Of a stretch of DNA of 15,339 nt, positions 6,736 through 13,861 are shown piece by piece. The stretch is from JAZRUY01 sp045598845. Its GTDB lineage: Bacteria > Verrucomicrobiota > Lentisphaeria > Victivallales > Victivallaceae. The notes below the pieces were generated by a model, which ran no database searches, was not told the origin of the DNA, and saw nothing but the letters and a program-made list of their open reading frames with translations. The translations under genes were made by a program, and so were the position numbers. The stretch lies in NCBI GenBank assembly GCA_045598845.1, contig JAZRUY010000181.1, forward strand, positions 1 to 15,339, in the 5' to 3' direction. Each line of letters opens with the position of its first letter. Within the stretch, counting starts at the first letter, position 1.

Positions 6736-8448
6736 ATGCCGAATTTTTTTGATGACAACCGGGACTTGAAATTCACGCTGGAAAACCCCGAACTCGGCGA
6801 AGTCGCCCGGCTTACCGAGGATGATTTCCGTTTTGCGGAAAAGTACGATACCGCTCCGAAGGATTTCGCCGATGCGCTCGACAATTACCGCCGGGTGCTG
6901 GATATTGTGGGAGGAATCAGCGGCGACCGGATTGAACCGCGTTCCAGAACCGTTGATGCCGAGGGCCCGTCGTTCGAGAACGGTAAAGTAACCTATCACC
7001 CGCTGACGGTTCAGAATCTGAACGATCTGAAACAGGCCGGTCTGATGGGAGTGATGCTGGAACACCGTTTCGGCGGATTGAATTTCCCGGTTTCGGTATA
7101 TACCATGATGACCGAAATGGTGTCGCGGGCAGATGCTTCGCTGCAGAACATTTTCGGATTGCAGGATATTGCCGAGACCATCAGCTTTTTCGGCAGCGAT
7201 GAGCAGAAAGAACGTTATCTCTATGACTTCGCCGCCGGAAAACTTGACGGCGCGATGGATTTGACCGAAGCGGATTACGGTTCTGATCTGCAGTCGGTGC
7301 GTCTGCGGGCCTGGCAGGATGCGGAAGGCAATTGGTTCCTCAACGGCACCAAACGCTTCATCACCAACGGCTGCGCCGCGGTGCATCTGGTACTGGCCAG
7401 ATCCGAGGAAGGCACCTCCGACGGGCGCGGACTGTCGATGTTCATCTGTGAAAAATGTCCGCAGCTGGTGGTTCGCCGGATAGAGAACAAACTGGGTATT
7501 CACGGTGTGGCCACCGCGGAACTGCAGTTCAACGATGTGCCGGCGCAGCTGTGCGGCAAGCGCAGGTTCGGGCTGATAAAATATGTGATGAGCCTGATGA
7601 ACGGAGCCAGGGTGGCGATCAGCGCCCAGGCGGTGGGTATCGCCGAGGCCGCTTACCGCGAAGCGCGCAAATACGCTTCCGAGCGGATGCAGTTTAAACG
7701 CGCCATCGATACTTTCCCCGCGGTTTACGATATGCTGGCCGACATGAAACTGCGGCTGACCGCATCGCGGGCATTGCTCTATGAAACCACCCGGGCAGTT
7801 GATTTACGCAACAGTTATACTAAACTGGCGGAAAGCGAAAATGTCACCGACGAGGTTCGCGCTATGAAAAAATATTACGACCGCGTCGCCGCCGTGCTTA
7901 CTCCGATGTGCAAGGCGCTTTCCACAGAAAGCGCCAACCGTATTGCTTATGACGGAATCCAGATACACGGCGGTTCCGGTTATATGCGCGATTTCAACGC
8001 GGAACGTTTTTACCGCGATGCCCGCATCACCAATATTTACGAAGGCACGACGCAACTGCAGGTTATCGCCGCCATCGGCGGAGTGATGCAGCGGGACAAC
8101 GACCGGCGTATTGCCGAACTCGCCGGGCTGGATTATACCGGAACGGCGGCTGAACTGCGCGATAAAATAATGGAGATGCACGGACGGATGCTCCGGGCGG
8201 TGGCGTATGTGGCGGATATGAAGGATGCCGAATACCATGATCTTGTCGCCCGCGAACTCGTAGGTATGGAAACGGTGATTTTCACCGGATTGCTGCTGCT
8301 GCGCGATTCGCTGCGCGATGCCGGCCGGTTGTCGCTGGCGGAGCGCTGGATAACCGGCGGCGGCCTGGATTTTGACCGCGGTTTCGCGAAAGTCATGTCC
8401 GGCGACCGGACTCTTATCGACAATAACCGTAAAATAATTCAATATTGA
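6736..8448 (+). CDS. Acyl-CoA dehydrogenase family protein, long form with C-terminal extension
   Basis: This FAD enzyme introduces a double bond at C2-C3 of an acyl-CoA and passes electrons to ETF, encoded just upstream. The product is 570 residues, well above the 380 of short and medium-chain enzymes. An N-terminal extension of about 90 residues (LKFTLENPELGEV, NYRRVLDIVGGI) precedes the core, and a C-terminal extension follows about residue 450. The first family signature LTEADYGSD is at 176-184 and the second, QIHGGSGYMRDFNAERFYRD, at about 409-428. The catalytic glutamate is E436 in NIYEGTTQLQ. This layout is that of the long FadE/DmdC-like group. Substrate chain length cannot be read from sequence alone. 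AAGGAG at 6721-6726, 9 nt from the ATG, defines the start. The stop codon is TGA, 16 nt before rpoZ. Confidence 0.93.
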   Translation: MPNFFDDNRDLKFTLENPELGEVARLTEDDFRFAEKYDTAPKDFADALDNYRRVLDIVGGISGDRIEPRSRTVDAEGPSFENGKVTYHPLTVQNLNDLKQAGLMGVMLEHRFGGLNFPVSVYTMMTEMVSRADASLQNIFGLQDIAETISFFGSDEQKERYLYDFAAGKLDGAMDLTEADYGSDLQSVRLRAWQDAEGNWFLNGTKRFITNGCAAVHLVLARSEEGTSDGRGLSMFICEKCPQLVVRRIENKLGIHGVATAELQFNDVPAQLCGKRRFGLIKYVMSLMNGARVAISAQAVGIAEAAYREARKYASERMQFKRAIDTFPAVYDMLADMKLRLTASRALLYETTRAVDLRNSYTKLAESENVTDEVRAMKKYYDRVAAVLTPMCKALSTESANRIAYDGIQIHGGSGYMRDFNAERFYRDARITNIYEGTTQLQVIAAIGGVMQRDNDRRIAELAGLDYTGTAAELRDKIMEMHGRMLRAVAYVADMKDAEYHDLVARELVGMETVIFTGLLLLRDSLRDAGRLSLAERWITGGGLDFDRGFAKVMSGDRTLIDNNRKIIQY

Positions 8449-8464
8449 AAGGAGATTTTACGTT

Positions 8465-8689
8465 ATGGGTATGAATAATTCTTATCTTGAACGGGCGAAG
8501 GCGGTTATTCCGGATCCGCAGATTCTTGCCGTAGCGGCGGCGCGCCGCGCCAGGGAACTGGCATCCGGCAAGGCAAGACCGATGATCAAGTGCGATTCCG
8601 AGAATTTCCTCGATATCGCCCTGCTGGAAATCGCGGAGGGACTGCTGGATTATTCTTTCGGTGATGAGAGCGAAAGCAATACCAAGTAA
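8465..8689 (+). CDS. rpoZ: DNA-directed RNA polymerase omega subunit
   Basis: Omega is the small subunit that helps fold and hold the beta' subunit of RNA polymerase and forms part of a ppGpp site in proteobacteria. The 74-residue product has the omega layout: an N-terminal helix with IPDPQILAVAAARRARELASG (about 16-36, the conserved V/A-RRAR-L segment), a short linker with RPMI, then FLDIALLEIAEGLLDY (about 48-63), the usual ALxEIAEG end. This is a divergent form, similar to what I recall of omega in Verrucomicrobia and Lentisphaerae. GGAG at 8452-8455 supports the ATG at 8465; ATG 8471 is a less well spaced alternative. It lies between the dehydrogenase and purE with 16-nt gaps on either side. 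Annotation pipelines may miss it or call it hypothetical. Confidence 0.8.
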   Translation: MGMNNSYLERAKAVIPDPQILAVAAARRARELASGKARPMIKCDSENFLDIALLEIAEGLLDYSFGDESESNTK

Positions 8690-8705
8690 AGCCTGGGAGG
8701 CGGTG

Positions 8706-9227
8706 ATGAAAGACGGCAAACGTCCGCGCGTGGCGGTGATAATGGGGTCGAAAAGCGATCTGCCGGTGGTGGAAGGCGCTTTTAAAACTCTGCGGGAATT
8801 CGGTGTGGAATTTGAGGCCAGGGTTTTTTCCGCTCACCGTACGCCGGCGGAGGCCGAAGAGTATGCCGTATTAGCCGCCGGCCGCGGAATCAAGGTGATG
8901 ATTTGCGCAGCCGGAATGGCTGCGCATTTGGGCGGGGTGATTGCGGCGCATACCGTGTTGCCGGTGATCGGCATACCGGTGGCGTCTGAACCGTTCAACG
9001 CATTGGATTCCTTGCTGAGTTTTGTGCAGATGCCGCCAGGGGTGCCGGTGGCGACTGTTACCGCCGGCAAGGCCGGAGCGAAAAACGCGGCGCTGCTCGC
9101 GGTTGAGATACTGGCGCTCGCCGACGGGGAATTGTCGGAAAAACTGAGAGCGTTCCGCACGGAGCAGCGCCGGCAGGTGCTGGATGCCGATGCGGAATTG
9201 CGGCGCGCCGTTGAGGCGGAAAACTGA
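8706..9227 (+). CDS. purE: N5-carboxyaminoimidazole ribonucleotide mutase (PurE, class I)
   Basis: PurE moves the carboxyl group of N5-CAIR to give CAIR in purine synthesis; class I enzymes work with PurK. The 173-residue protein carries the key segments VIMGSKSDLP (near residue 12), FSAHRTP with the catalytic-region His (about 41-47), CAAGMAAHLGGVIAA, and LDSLLSFVQMPPGVPVATVTAGKAGAKNAALLA. These fit class I rather than class II. HLGGV replaces the common HLPGM, a minor variation. GGGAGG just upstream fixes the ATG at 8706; the longer open frame from 8661 overlaps rpoZ. It is the last gene of the etf run and is followed directly by a terminator. No purK is in view. Confidence 0.95.
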   Translation: MKDGKRPRVAVIMGSKSDLPVVEGAFKTLREFGVEFEARVFSAHRTPAEAEEYAVLAAGRGIKVMICAAGMAAHLGGVIAAHTVLPVIGIPVASEPFNALDSLLSFVQMPPGVPVATVTAGKAGAKNAALLAVEILALADGELSEKLRAFRTEQRRQVLDADAELRRAVEAEN

Positions 9228-9235
9228 TTTGCTGT

Positions 9236-9262
9236 ATGCCGCCTTGCCGCGGCATTTTTTAT
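9236..9262 (+). terminator. Intrinsic terminator after purE
   Basis: ATGCCGC (9236-9242) pairs with GCGGCAT (9249-9255) around a 6-nt loop and runs into six to seven T then alternating TA. It starts 9 nt after the purE stop and closes the etfB-purE unit. Confidence 0.8.
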
Positions 9263-9308
9263 ATATACATGCCGGAGAAATCAAGTGAATTGAAACAGGG
9301 AGGTTTTT

Positions 9309-9782
9309 ATGCCGGATGTAAAGAAGATTCTGACGGATGAGATCCGCCGGATTGCGCGCAAGGAAATAAAAACGGTTATTGATGAATTCAATGCCAAAAT
9401 CAAAAAGCAGTCGGAAATCATCAAGGCGCTTCGCAATGAGGTTGTGTTGCTCGGAAAAGCCGGAGATAAGAATAATTCCGGCTCGGCGGCCGCTCCGGAT
9501 GCGAAAAGCAAAAAAACAAGAGCGGCATCCGGTTTTACCTCCGCCAGGATTGCGAAACTCCGCGCCAGATTGCATCTCAGCCAGAGCCGGTTCGCGGTTT
9601 TACTGGGAGTAAACCAGTTTACGGTCAGCCATTACGAGAAGGGAAAGACTTGCCCGCGTCAGGAAACTGTTGAGAAACTGAAAGAATTGTCCGCCTGCGG
9701 TAAGCGGGAGATAAAGCGGAAACTGCTTGAAATCGATTCCGCTTCTGCTGTAAAAGCGAAAAAATCCGCGTCTGAAAACTGA
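9309..9782 (+). CDS. XRE-type helix-turn-helix protein with N-terminal coiled coil
   Basis: The 157-residue, highly basic protein has a charged helical N-terminus (about 4-48: EIRRIARKEIKTVIDEFNAK and onward) with the pattern of a coiled coil. A flexible Ala/Ser/Lys linker (about 50-77) and a helix-turn-helix of the XRE/Cro type (about 79-127: IAKLRARLHLSQSRFAVLLG, VNQFTVSHYEKGK, QETVEKLKEL) follow. The LSQxxFAxLLGV-x-QxTVSxYE motif is the recognisable core. It is probably a dimeric DNA-binding protein, perhaps acting on nearby or global targets; no toxin or enzyme partner is next to it. GGGAGG at 9298-9303 sets the start. It lies 81 nt after purE, past a terminator, so its promoter is uncertain. 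The Lys-rich tail also suits nucleoid or DNA binding. Confidence 0.8.
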   Translation: MPDVKKILTDEIRRIARKEIKTVIDEFNAKIKKQSEIIKALRNEVVLLGKAGDKNNSGSAAAPDAKSKKTRAASGFTSARIAKLRARLHLSQSRFAVLLGVNQFTVSHYEKGKTCPRQETVEKLKELSACGKREIKRKLLEIDSASAVKAKKSASEN

Positions 9783-9797
9783 TCTGCGGCAATGACG

Positions 9798-9832
9798 AAA
9801 AAAAGCGGAGCCATTGGACTCCGCTTTTTTTT
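9798..9832. terminator. Bidirectional intrinsic terminator between the HTH gene and the phosphoesterase gene
   Basis: AGCGGAG (9804-9810) pairs with CTCCGCT (9819-9825) around an 8-nt loop. It is flanked by a run of A on the left and eight T on the right, so it can end both the plus-strand HTH gene and the minus-strand phosphoesterase gene. Confidence 0.85.
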
Positions 9833-9848
9833 GTGCGGAAATTGTTGT

Positions 9849-10709
9849 TCAGTCTATTTCCAAAACTGTGCCGCAACCGTAATATCCGCCGCCGGCGATA
9901 TACTGGGTGACGCCGGGGGCGATTTCTTGTTTCAGATTTACATGCGCATGAATATGTCCGGCCAGTACCGCTCTCAGCAGCGGTTCTTTTTTCAGCGCGG
10001 CGATGAAATCCAGAGTTACTCCGTCGGGAACGGTGGCCGCATGCAGATCCTCTCTGCCGAGCGGTTTATCCGGTGTCCCGGCGAAGAACATGGTGCGGTT
10101 GCCCTCTTTTTCCGCCATGTACCGGGCTGCGCTCTCCTCGTATATTGGCGAATGCAGCAGCAGCACTATCGGCAGCCCTTTTGCGGTTTCGGCGGCGAAT
10201 TTTTCCGTGTCTTCACGGCTGAACAGATGTTCGCCGTTGTTCATCGCCACGAAATTCACTCCGTTGACTACTTGTGAATCGAAGTTGATATTGTTGGAAA
10301 AATGCTTCGGGGTTTCTTCTCTCGCCCAGCGGATTTCTTCCCCGGTTTCAGGATGCTGCCCGGAGTAATTGGTGTATTCATGATTTCCGGCGCACATGAA
10401 GAACCGGCCTCCGTACAGTTCAATCATTCGTTCGGCCGCTTCAAAATTGGCGGGAGAGGCGAAATCCAGCAAATCTCCGGTATGAAGCAGCAGTTCGCAA
10501 TTTTTTTTCGCATATATCAGCGCATCGAGCAGATAAGTGATATTGCGGCCGGTATTTTTGAAAACGTATTCGCCGTATCTGCGGACGGCGATGTCATATT
10601 TTGCCGGACTGTCGCGTCCGTCAGTAAACAGCAGATGGCTGTCTGAAATATGCAGACAACGGAACGGAGCGGATGCTCCGAGATGAAGTTTTTCCACATC
10701 GTATCTCAT
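9849..10709 (-). CDS. Calcineurin-like metallophosphoesterase
   Basis: The product (286 residues from this start) carries the full metal-ligand set of the calcineurin-like family. These are D23-x-H25 in CLHISDSHLL, D79 in LLHTGDLLDF, GNHE with N109 and H110 in CAGNHEYTN, H186 in LLLHSPIY, and the GHxH pair at H252/H254 in AGHIHAH. A two-metal phosphohydrolase acting on a phosphodiester or phosphomonoester is expected; the substrate cannot be told. No signal peptide is seen, so it is probably cytoplasmic. The ATG at 10709 is chosen because GGAG lies about 7 nt upstream; ATG 10721 gives four more residues without an SD, and the still longer open frame crosses the promoter. It is a single gene, divergent from gmd. 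Confidence 0.88.
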   Translation of the reverse strand: MRYDVEKLHLGASAPFRCLHISDSHLLFTDGRDSPAKYDIAVRRYGEYVFKNTGRNITYLLDALIYAKKNCELLLHTGDLLDFASPANFEAAERMIELYGGRFFMCAGNHEYTNYSGQHPETGEEIRWAREETPKHFSNNINFDSQVVNGVNFVAMNNGEHLFSREDTEKFAAETAKGLPIVLLLHSPIYEESAARYMAEKEGNRTMFFAGTPDKPLGREDLHAATVPDGVTLDFIAALKKEPLLRAVLAGHIHAHVNLKQEIAPGVTQYIAGGGYYGCGTVLEID

Positions 10710-10737
10710 GACATTCTCCATGATTTTAAAGTATATG

Positions 10738-10775
10738 AGCGGCCCGGTAGCCGGGTTATGATACACGGAGCCGCT
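10738..10775. repeat. Nested inverted repeats at the phosphoesterase transcription start
   Basis: CCCGG (10743-10747) and CCGGG (10751-10755) form an inner dyad around TAG. AGCGGC (10738-10743) and GCCGCT (10770-10775) form an outer one. They overlap the predicted start point and -10 box of the minus-strand promoter, a usual place for an operator; a leader hairpin is an alternative. Confidence 0.35.
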
Positions 10776-10786
10776 GCTTTTGTCAA
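10758..10786 (-). promoter_or_regulatory. Sigma-70-like promoter of the metallophosphoesterase gene
   Basis: On the minus strand a perfect TTGACA (10786-10781) is followed after exactly 17 nt by TATCAT (10763-10758). Transcription would start near 10751, giving a leader of about 40 nt. This is the best promoter match in the window. Confidence 0.65.
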
Positions 10787-10821
10787 GATATTCCTTCCGG
10801 CAACTTGAAAAAATATCTTGC

Positions 10822-10830
10822 TGATATACT
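10822..10830 (+). promoter_or_regulatory. Candidate extended -10 promoter of gmd
   Basis: TG-A-TATACT at 10822-10830 fits an extended -10 element. A TTGAAA lies upstream at 10805 but only 14 nt away. An alternative is TATGAT at 10840 with TTGCTG 16 nt upstream. The leader would be roughly 35-50 nt. Confidence 0.4.
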
Positions 10831-10884
10831 TTAATTCTGTATGATTGCAAACAGTAACGGTAATTCCTTTTGCGGAGTAAATTT

Positions 10885-11937
10885 ATGAAGAAAGCGCTGA
10901 TAACCGGAATAACCGGTCAGGACGGATCATATCTTGCGGAGTTGCTGCTGGACAAAGGATACGAAGTTCACGGAATAATCCGCCGCTCCAGCACGGTGAA
11001 TACCTGGCGTATCGGCGCATTGTGCGGAAATCCGGAAATTTACGGGCGGCGGTTATTTCTGCACTACGGGGATCTTTCCGATTCCTGTAATCTCGCGCGT
11101 CTGCTGGACCGTGTCGGTCCGGATGAAATCTACAATCTGGCAGCGCAGTCGCATGTGAAATTGTCTTTCGATATTCCGGAATACACCGCTGATATCGATG
11201 CTCTGGGAGTGACGCGCCTGCTGGACGCGGTACGCTCGTCCGGATTAAAAACCCGGTTCTATCAGGCAGCCACCTCGGAACTCTACGGAAACGCCGCGGA
11301 ATGTCCGCAGAACGAACAAACGGAGTTCCGCCCCCGCAGCCCGTATGCCGCCGCTAAACTGTACGGATACTGGATCACCCGTAATTACCGCGAGGCATAC
11401 GGTATTCATGCTTCCAACGGCATACTGTTCAATCACGAGTCTCCGCGCCGCGGCTGCGATTTCGTGACCCGTAAAATCACCATGGCGGCGGTCCGTATCG
11501 CGCGCGGTATGCAGGACTGTCTGTATATCGGCAATATCAATGCCCGCCGCGACTGGGGGTATGCTCCGGATTTCGTGAGGATGATGTGGATGATGATGCA
11601 GCAGGAGGTTCCGGACGACTATGTGATTGCCACCGGTGAAACCCACTCGGTGAGGGAATTTATCGACCGGGCTTTCGGGTGCGTCGGAATTTCTTTGGTT
11701 TGGAACGGGAGCGGAGTTGATGAATATGCGGTCGATTCTGTTTCCGGAAAAACCGTCGTGCGCATAGATCCGCGGTTTTTCCGTCCTACTGATGTTGAAT
11801 TACTGCAGGGAAATCCGGCCAAGGCGATGAATAAACTGGGCTGGAAACCCGAGGTTAAATTTTCCGCTCTGGTCGAACTGATGGTCAAGGCGGATGAGGA
11901 AGCGTTTGCCAGCCCGTCAGGAGATACTCTCTTTTAA
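10885..11937 (+). CDS. gmd: GDP-mannose 4,6-dehydratase
   Basis: Gmd converts GDP-mannose to GDP-4-keto-6-deoxy-mannose, the precursor of GDP-fucose and other deoxysugars used in surface glycans. The 350-residue extended SDR protein has the cofactor loop GITGQDGSYL (G8, G11, G14), the RRSSTVNTWRI segment typical of Gmd, and the catalytic set T130/E132 in AATSELYG and Y154-x3-K158 in SPYAAAKLYGYW. LFNHESPRRG and NINARRDWGYAPDFV are also Gmd marks. GGAG at 10874-10877 points to the ATG at 10885; an in-frame TTG at 10870 is less likely. The usual partner, GDP-fucose synthase (fcl), is not adjacent. It is a single gene between divergent and convergent neighbours. Confidence 0.95.
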   Translation: MKKALITGITGQDGSYLAELLLDKGYEVHGIIRRSSTVNTWRIGALCGNPEIYGRRLFLHYGDLSDSCNLARLLDRVGPDEIYNLAAQSHVKLSFDIPEYTADIDALGVTRLLDAVRSSGLKTRFYQAATSELYGNAAECPQNEQTEFRPRSPYAAAKLYGYWITRNYREAYGIHASNGILFNHESPRRGCDFVTRKITMAAVRIARGMQDCLYIGNINARRDWGYAPDFVRMMWMMMQQEVPDDYVIATGETHSVREFIDRAFGCVGISLVWNGSGVDEYAVDSVSGKTVVRIDPRFFRPTDVELLQGNPAKAMNKLGWKPEVKFSALVELMVKADEEAFASPSGDTLF

Positions 11938-11938
11938 G

Positions 11939-11984
11939 CCGGCATCTTTGACCGCATTCCGGTCATTTGCCGGTACGTTTTTTT
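11939..11984 (+). terminator. Intrinsic terminator after gmd
   Basis: A two-part stem, CCGGCA/TGCCGG outside (11939-11944, 11968-11973) and GACCG/CGGTC inside (11950-11954, 11960-11964), is followed by ACG and seven T. It begins 2 nt after the gmd stop. Confidence 0.75.
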
Positions 11985-12049
11985 CTGATGGAATCTTAAA
12001 TTCAGCTTCGCCTGAGATACTGGGTATCATGCCGGAGCAAAACAAACGG

Positions 12050-12083
12050 AAAAATACTGCCGTCCTTCAAAATCCGGGCGGCA
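12050..12083 (-). terminator. Probable terminator of dapA
   Basis: On the minus strand TGCCGCCC (12083-12076) pairs imperfectly with GGACGGCA (12065-12058), followed by GTA and five T (12054-12050). It lies about 50 nt after the dapA stop. The bulged stem lowers confidence. Confidence 0.5.
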
Positions 12084-12132
12084 AAAAGAAATAAATATAT
12101 AACAATCGTTCCGTTTTCGGCGGAGCGTCGGC

Positions 12133-13011
12133 TCAGAGCAATCCGCAGTGTTTCATCGCGGCGGCGAGTTTTTCCCGGTTGGCCGGGGCGAGTCCGCACA
12201 GCGGCAGCCGGTACTCTTCCGCAATCAGGCCTTTGATCGCCATGGCGGCCTTGATCGGAATCGGATTGGTTTCGATGAACTGGTCGCGGAAGAAACGGTA
12301 AAGTCTGGCATGGATTACTGCCGCGGCGGCGAAATCTCCGGCCAGCGCCAGCCGCACCATTTCACTCATTTCGGCCGGAGCGACATTGGCGGTAACACTG
12401 ATGACTCCAGCCGCCCCCACGCTCATCATCGGCAGCGTAAGCGAGTCATCGCCGCTCAGAACCGTGATTCCGTTCCCGCAGACGTCCTTGATGGCGGAAA
12501 CCCGGTCCACGCTGCCGGCCGCCTCTTTGACGGCGGCCACAAGCGGATTCTCCGCCAGCCGCGCCACCGTATCGAGCGCGATCTGCACTCCGGAGCGTCC
12601 GGGCACATTATACAGCACCACCGGCAGTCCGACCGTGTCGGCCACTGCGGAAAAATGCCGGTAGATGCCTTCCTGGGTCGGCTTATTGTAGTACGGAGTA
12701 ACCTGCAAAGTGGCATCGGCTCCGAGCTTTTTCGCCTCCCGGGTCAGTTCAATCGCTTCCGCGGTGGAGTTGGCTCCGGTGCCGGCGATAACCTGGCAGC
12801 GTCCTGCCGCGTATTCTATACACTTTTCAATTACTTCCAGATGTTCGGACGCGGTAAGGGTGGGACTTTCTCCGGTGGTGCCTACCGGTACCAGACCGGC
12901 CACCCCGCCGGCGATTTGCGTTTCCACGATGTTCTTAAAAGCGGTAAAATCGACTTTACCGTTGCGGAACGGAGTTATCAGTGCGGTGTATACACCGGAA
13001 ACATTGAGCAT
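12133..13011 (-). CDS. dapA: 4-hydroxy-tetrahydrodipicolinate synthase
   Basis: DapA condenses pyruvate with aspartate semialdehyde, the first committed step to diaminopimelate and lysine. The 292-residue protein has the expected TIM-barrel length. Its key residues are T45/T46 in GTTGE, Y107/Y108 in TPYYNKP, Y134 and R139 in LYNVPGR, and the Schiff-base K162 in AAVKEAAGS; all correspond to E. coli numbering within one residue. Related pyruvate lyases such as N-acetylneuraminate lyase share the fold, but GTTGES, YNVPGR and overall similarity favour DapA. An AGAAGG SD precedes the ATG at 13011; the frame stays open to 13056 without a better start. The gene stands alone, with its own promoter and terminator. 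The stop codon is TGA. Confidence 0.95.
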   Translation of the reverse strand: MLNVSGVYTALITPFRNGKVDFTAFKNIVETQIAGGVAGLVPVGTTGESPTLTASEHLEVIEKCIEYAAGRCQVIAGTGANSTAEAIELTREAKKLGADATLQVTPYYNKPTQEGIYRHFSAVADTVGLPVVLYNVPGRSGVQIALDTVARLAENPLVAAVKEAAGSVDRVSAIKDVCGNGITVLSGDDSLTLPMMSVGAAGVISVTANVAPAEMSEMVRLALAGDFAAAAVIHARLYRFFRDQFIETNPIPIKAAMAIKGLIAEEYRLPLCGLAPANREKLAAAMKHCGLL

Positions 13012-13074
13012 AGTCTGCCTTCTTTCGCTTTGCCTTGCCTGCAGGTTAAAAAACATATCGTATAATTTTAAATT

Positions 13075-13103
13075 AAAATAGCGTTTCTCCGGCTTAAAAT
13101 CAA
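13075..13103 (-). promoter_or_regulatory. Candidate dapA promoter
   Basis: On the minus strand TTGATT (13103-13098) and TATTTT (13080-13075) are 17 nt apart. The predicted leader is close to 57 nt. Confidence 0.4.
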
Positions 13104-13123
13104 TTCTTTATGCCGTAAAACGG

Positions 13124-13152
13124 TTGAAAAAAAAACTTACCGGTTCTACCTT
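13124..13152 (+). promoter_or_regulatory. Candidate promoter of the lipoprotein gene
   Basis: TTGAAA (13124-13129) and TACCTT (13147-13152) are separated by 17 nt, back to back with the dapA promoter. The -10 box is a weak match. Confidence 0.3.
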
Positions 13153-13192
13153 AAAACCGTGATTGCGGTCAAATTCAAATACGGAGCGGTAA

Positions 13193-13708
13193 ATGCGACA
13201 CATTAAATCACGGTTTCTGGTTTTTTCCTGCTGTCTGGCCGCGGTTCTCTGCGGTTGCCTTAGCTATACCTATGAGGGTGAACGCGGAACTTCAAGTCAT
13301 GATTCCGCAGTGCCTGTATATCAGAATGCGGAGGCGGTGGATTTCGAATACAAAGTGCTGGGAACCGCTGAAGTGTCGGGAGACCATTTGAAGACCTCCC
13401 GGGAAGACCTCGCGGTCAAGCTGGGCAGGGAAGCGGCTGCTGCCGGAGCCGATGCGGTACTGATCGTATCGCAGCGGGTGGTTCCGGATGAGGTGCAGCG
13501 CAATGTCCCCAATTACGGCATTCCCGATGAGGGATACGGAAATTCCGCTGGATGGAGAAACCTCAACCGGGATATCGACACTACTTACGGAGTGGTGGAC
13601 GGTTTTTCCAACGATTCCGGTACCGTCCGCAGTTATAAGCGGGTAATGCGCGCCGAATTTCTGCAGCGTACAGGAAATTCCGGTTCCGCGACTGTTGAAC
13701 AGCGGTAA
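13193..13708 (+). CDS. Small putative lipoprotein of unknown function
   Basis: The 171-residue product starts with a basic stretch (MRHIKSR), a hydrophobic segment and a lipobox-like L-C-G-C ending at C22, which suggests export and lipid attachment at C22. C20 is a less typical alternative. The mature part begins LSYTYEGERGTSS. A central block, VDFEYKVLGTAEVSGDH through AGADAVLIV (about 49-95), has the look of small domains seen in other bacterial lipoproteins, with a predicted beta-strand, helix, strand pattern. The tail is rich in Asn, Gly, Asp and Ser and probably disordered. I do not recognise a named family. GGAG at 13183-13186 supports the start. The gene is single, divergent from dapA, and ends before a bidirectional terminator. 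Confidence 0.7.
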   Translation: MRHIKSRFLVFSCCLAAVLCGCLSYTYEGERGTSSHDSAVPVYQNAEAVDFEYKVLGTAEVSGDHLKTSREDLAVKLGREAAAAGADAVLIVSQRVVPDEVQRNVPNYGIPDEGYGNSAGWRNLNRDIDTTYGVVDGFSNDSGTVRSYKRVMRAEFLQRTGNSGSATVEQR

Positions 13709-13777
13709 AAATACAAATTAGTATTTTCTGTTCCCGGCTGATATTTTCCGCCCGGAGATTTTTCAGTTTTAAATCTG

Positions 13778-13808
13778 AAAAAAGCGGTCTTCTCGAGCCG
13801 CTTTTTTT
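13778..13808. terminator. Bidirectional intrinsic terminator between lipoprotein and glycosyltransferase genes
   Basis: AAAAAAGCGG (13778-13787) pairs with CCGCTTTTTTT (13798-13808) around a 10-nt loop. A and T runs on opposite sides let it work for both convergent genes. Confidence 0.8.
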
Positions 13809-13861
13809 ACAGATTAATCACATCACGAGCCGTTGTCCGGGGTATATTCTTTGTTCTTGCG

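Noticed and set aside
1795..11937. A dedicated fucose system formed by fucI and gmd
   Set aside because: They are 7 kb apart, in separate transcription units, act in opposite pathways (catabolism and GDP-sugar synthesis), and none of fucK, fucA, fcl or a fucose transporter is nearby.
11894..12094. Small plus-strand frame over the gmd end and the following gap
   Set aside because: It overlaps gmd out of frame and crosses the terminator hairpin; no SD or similarity is visible.
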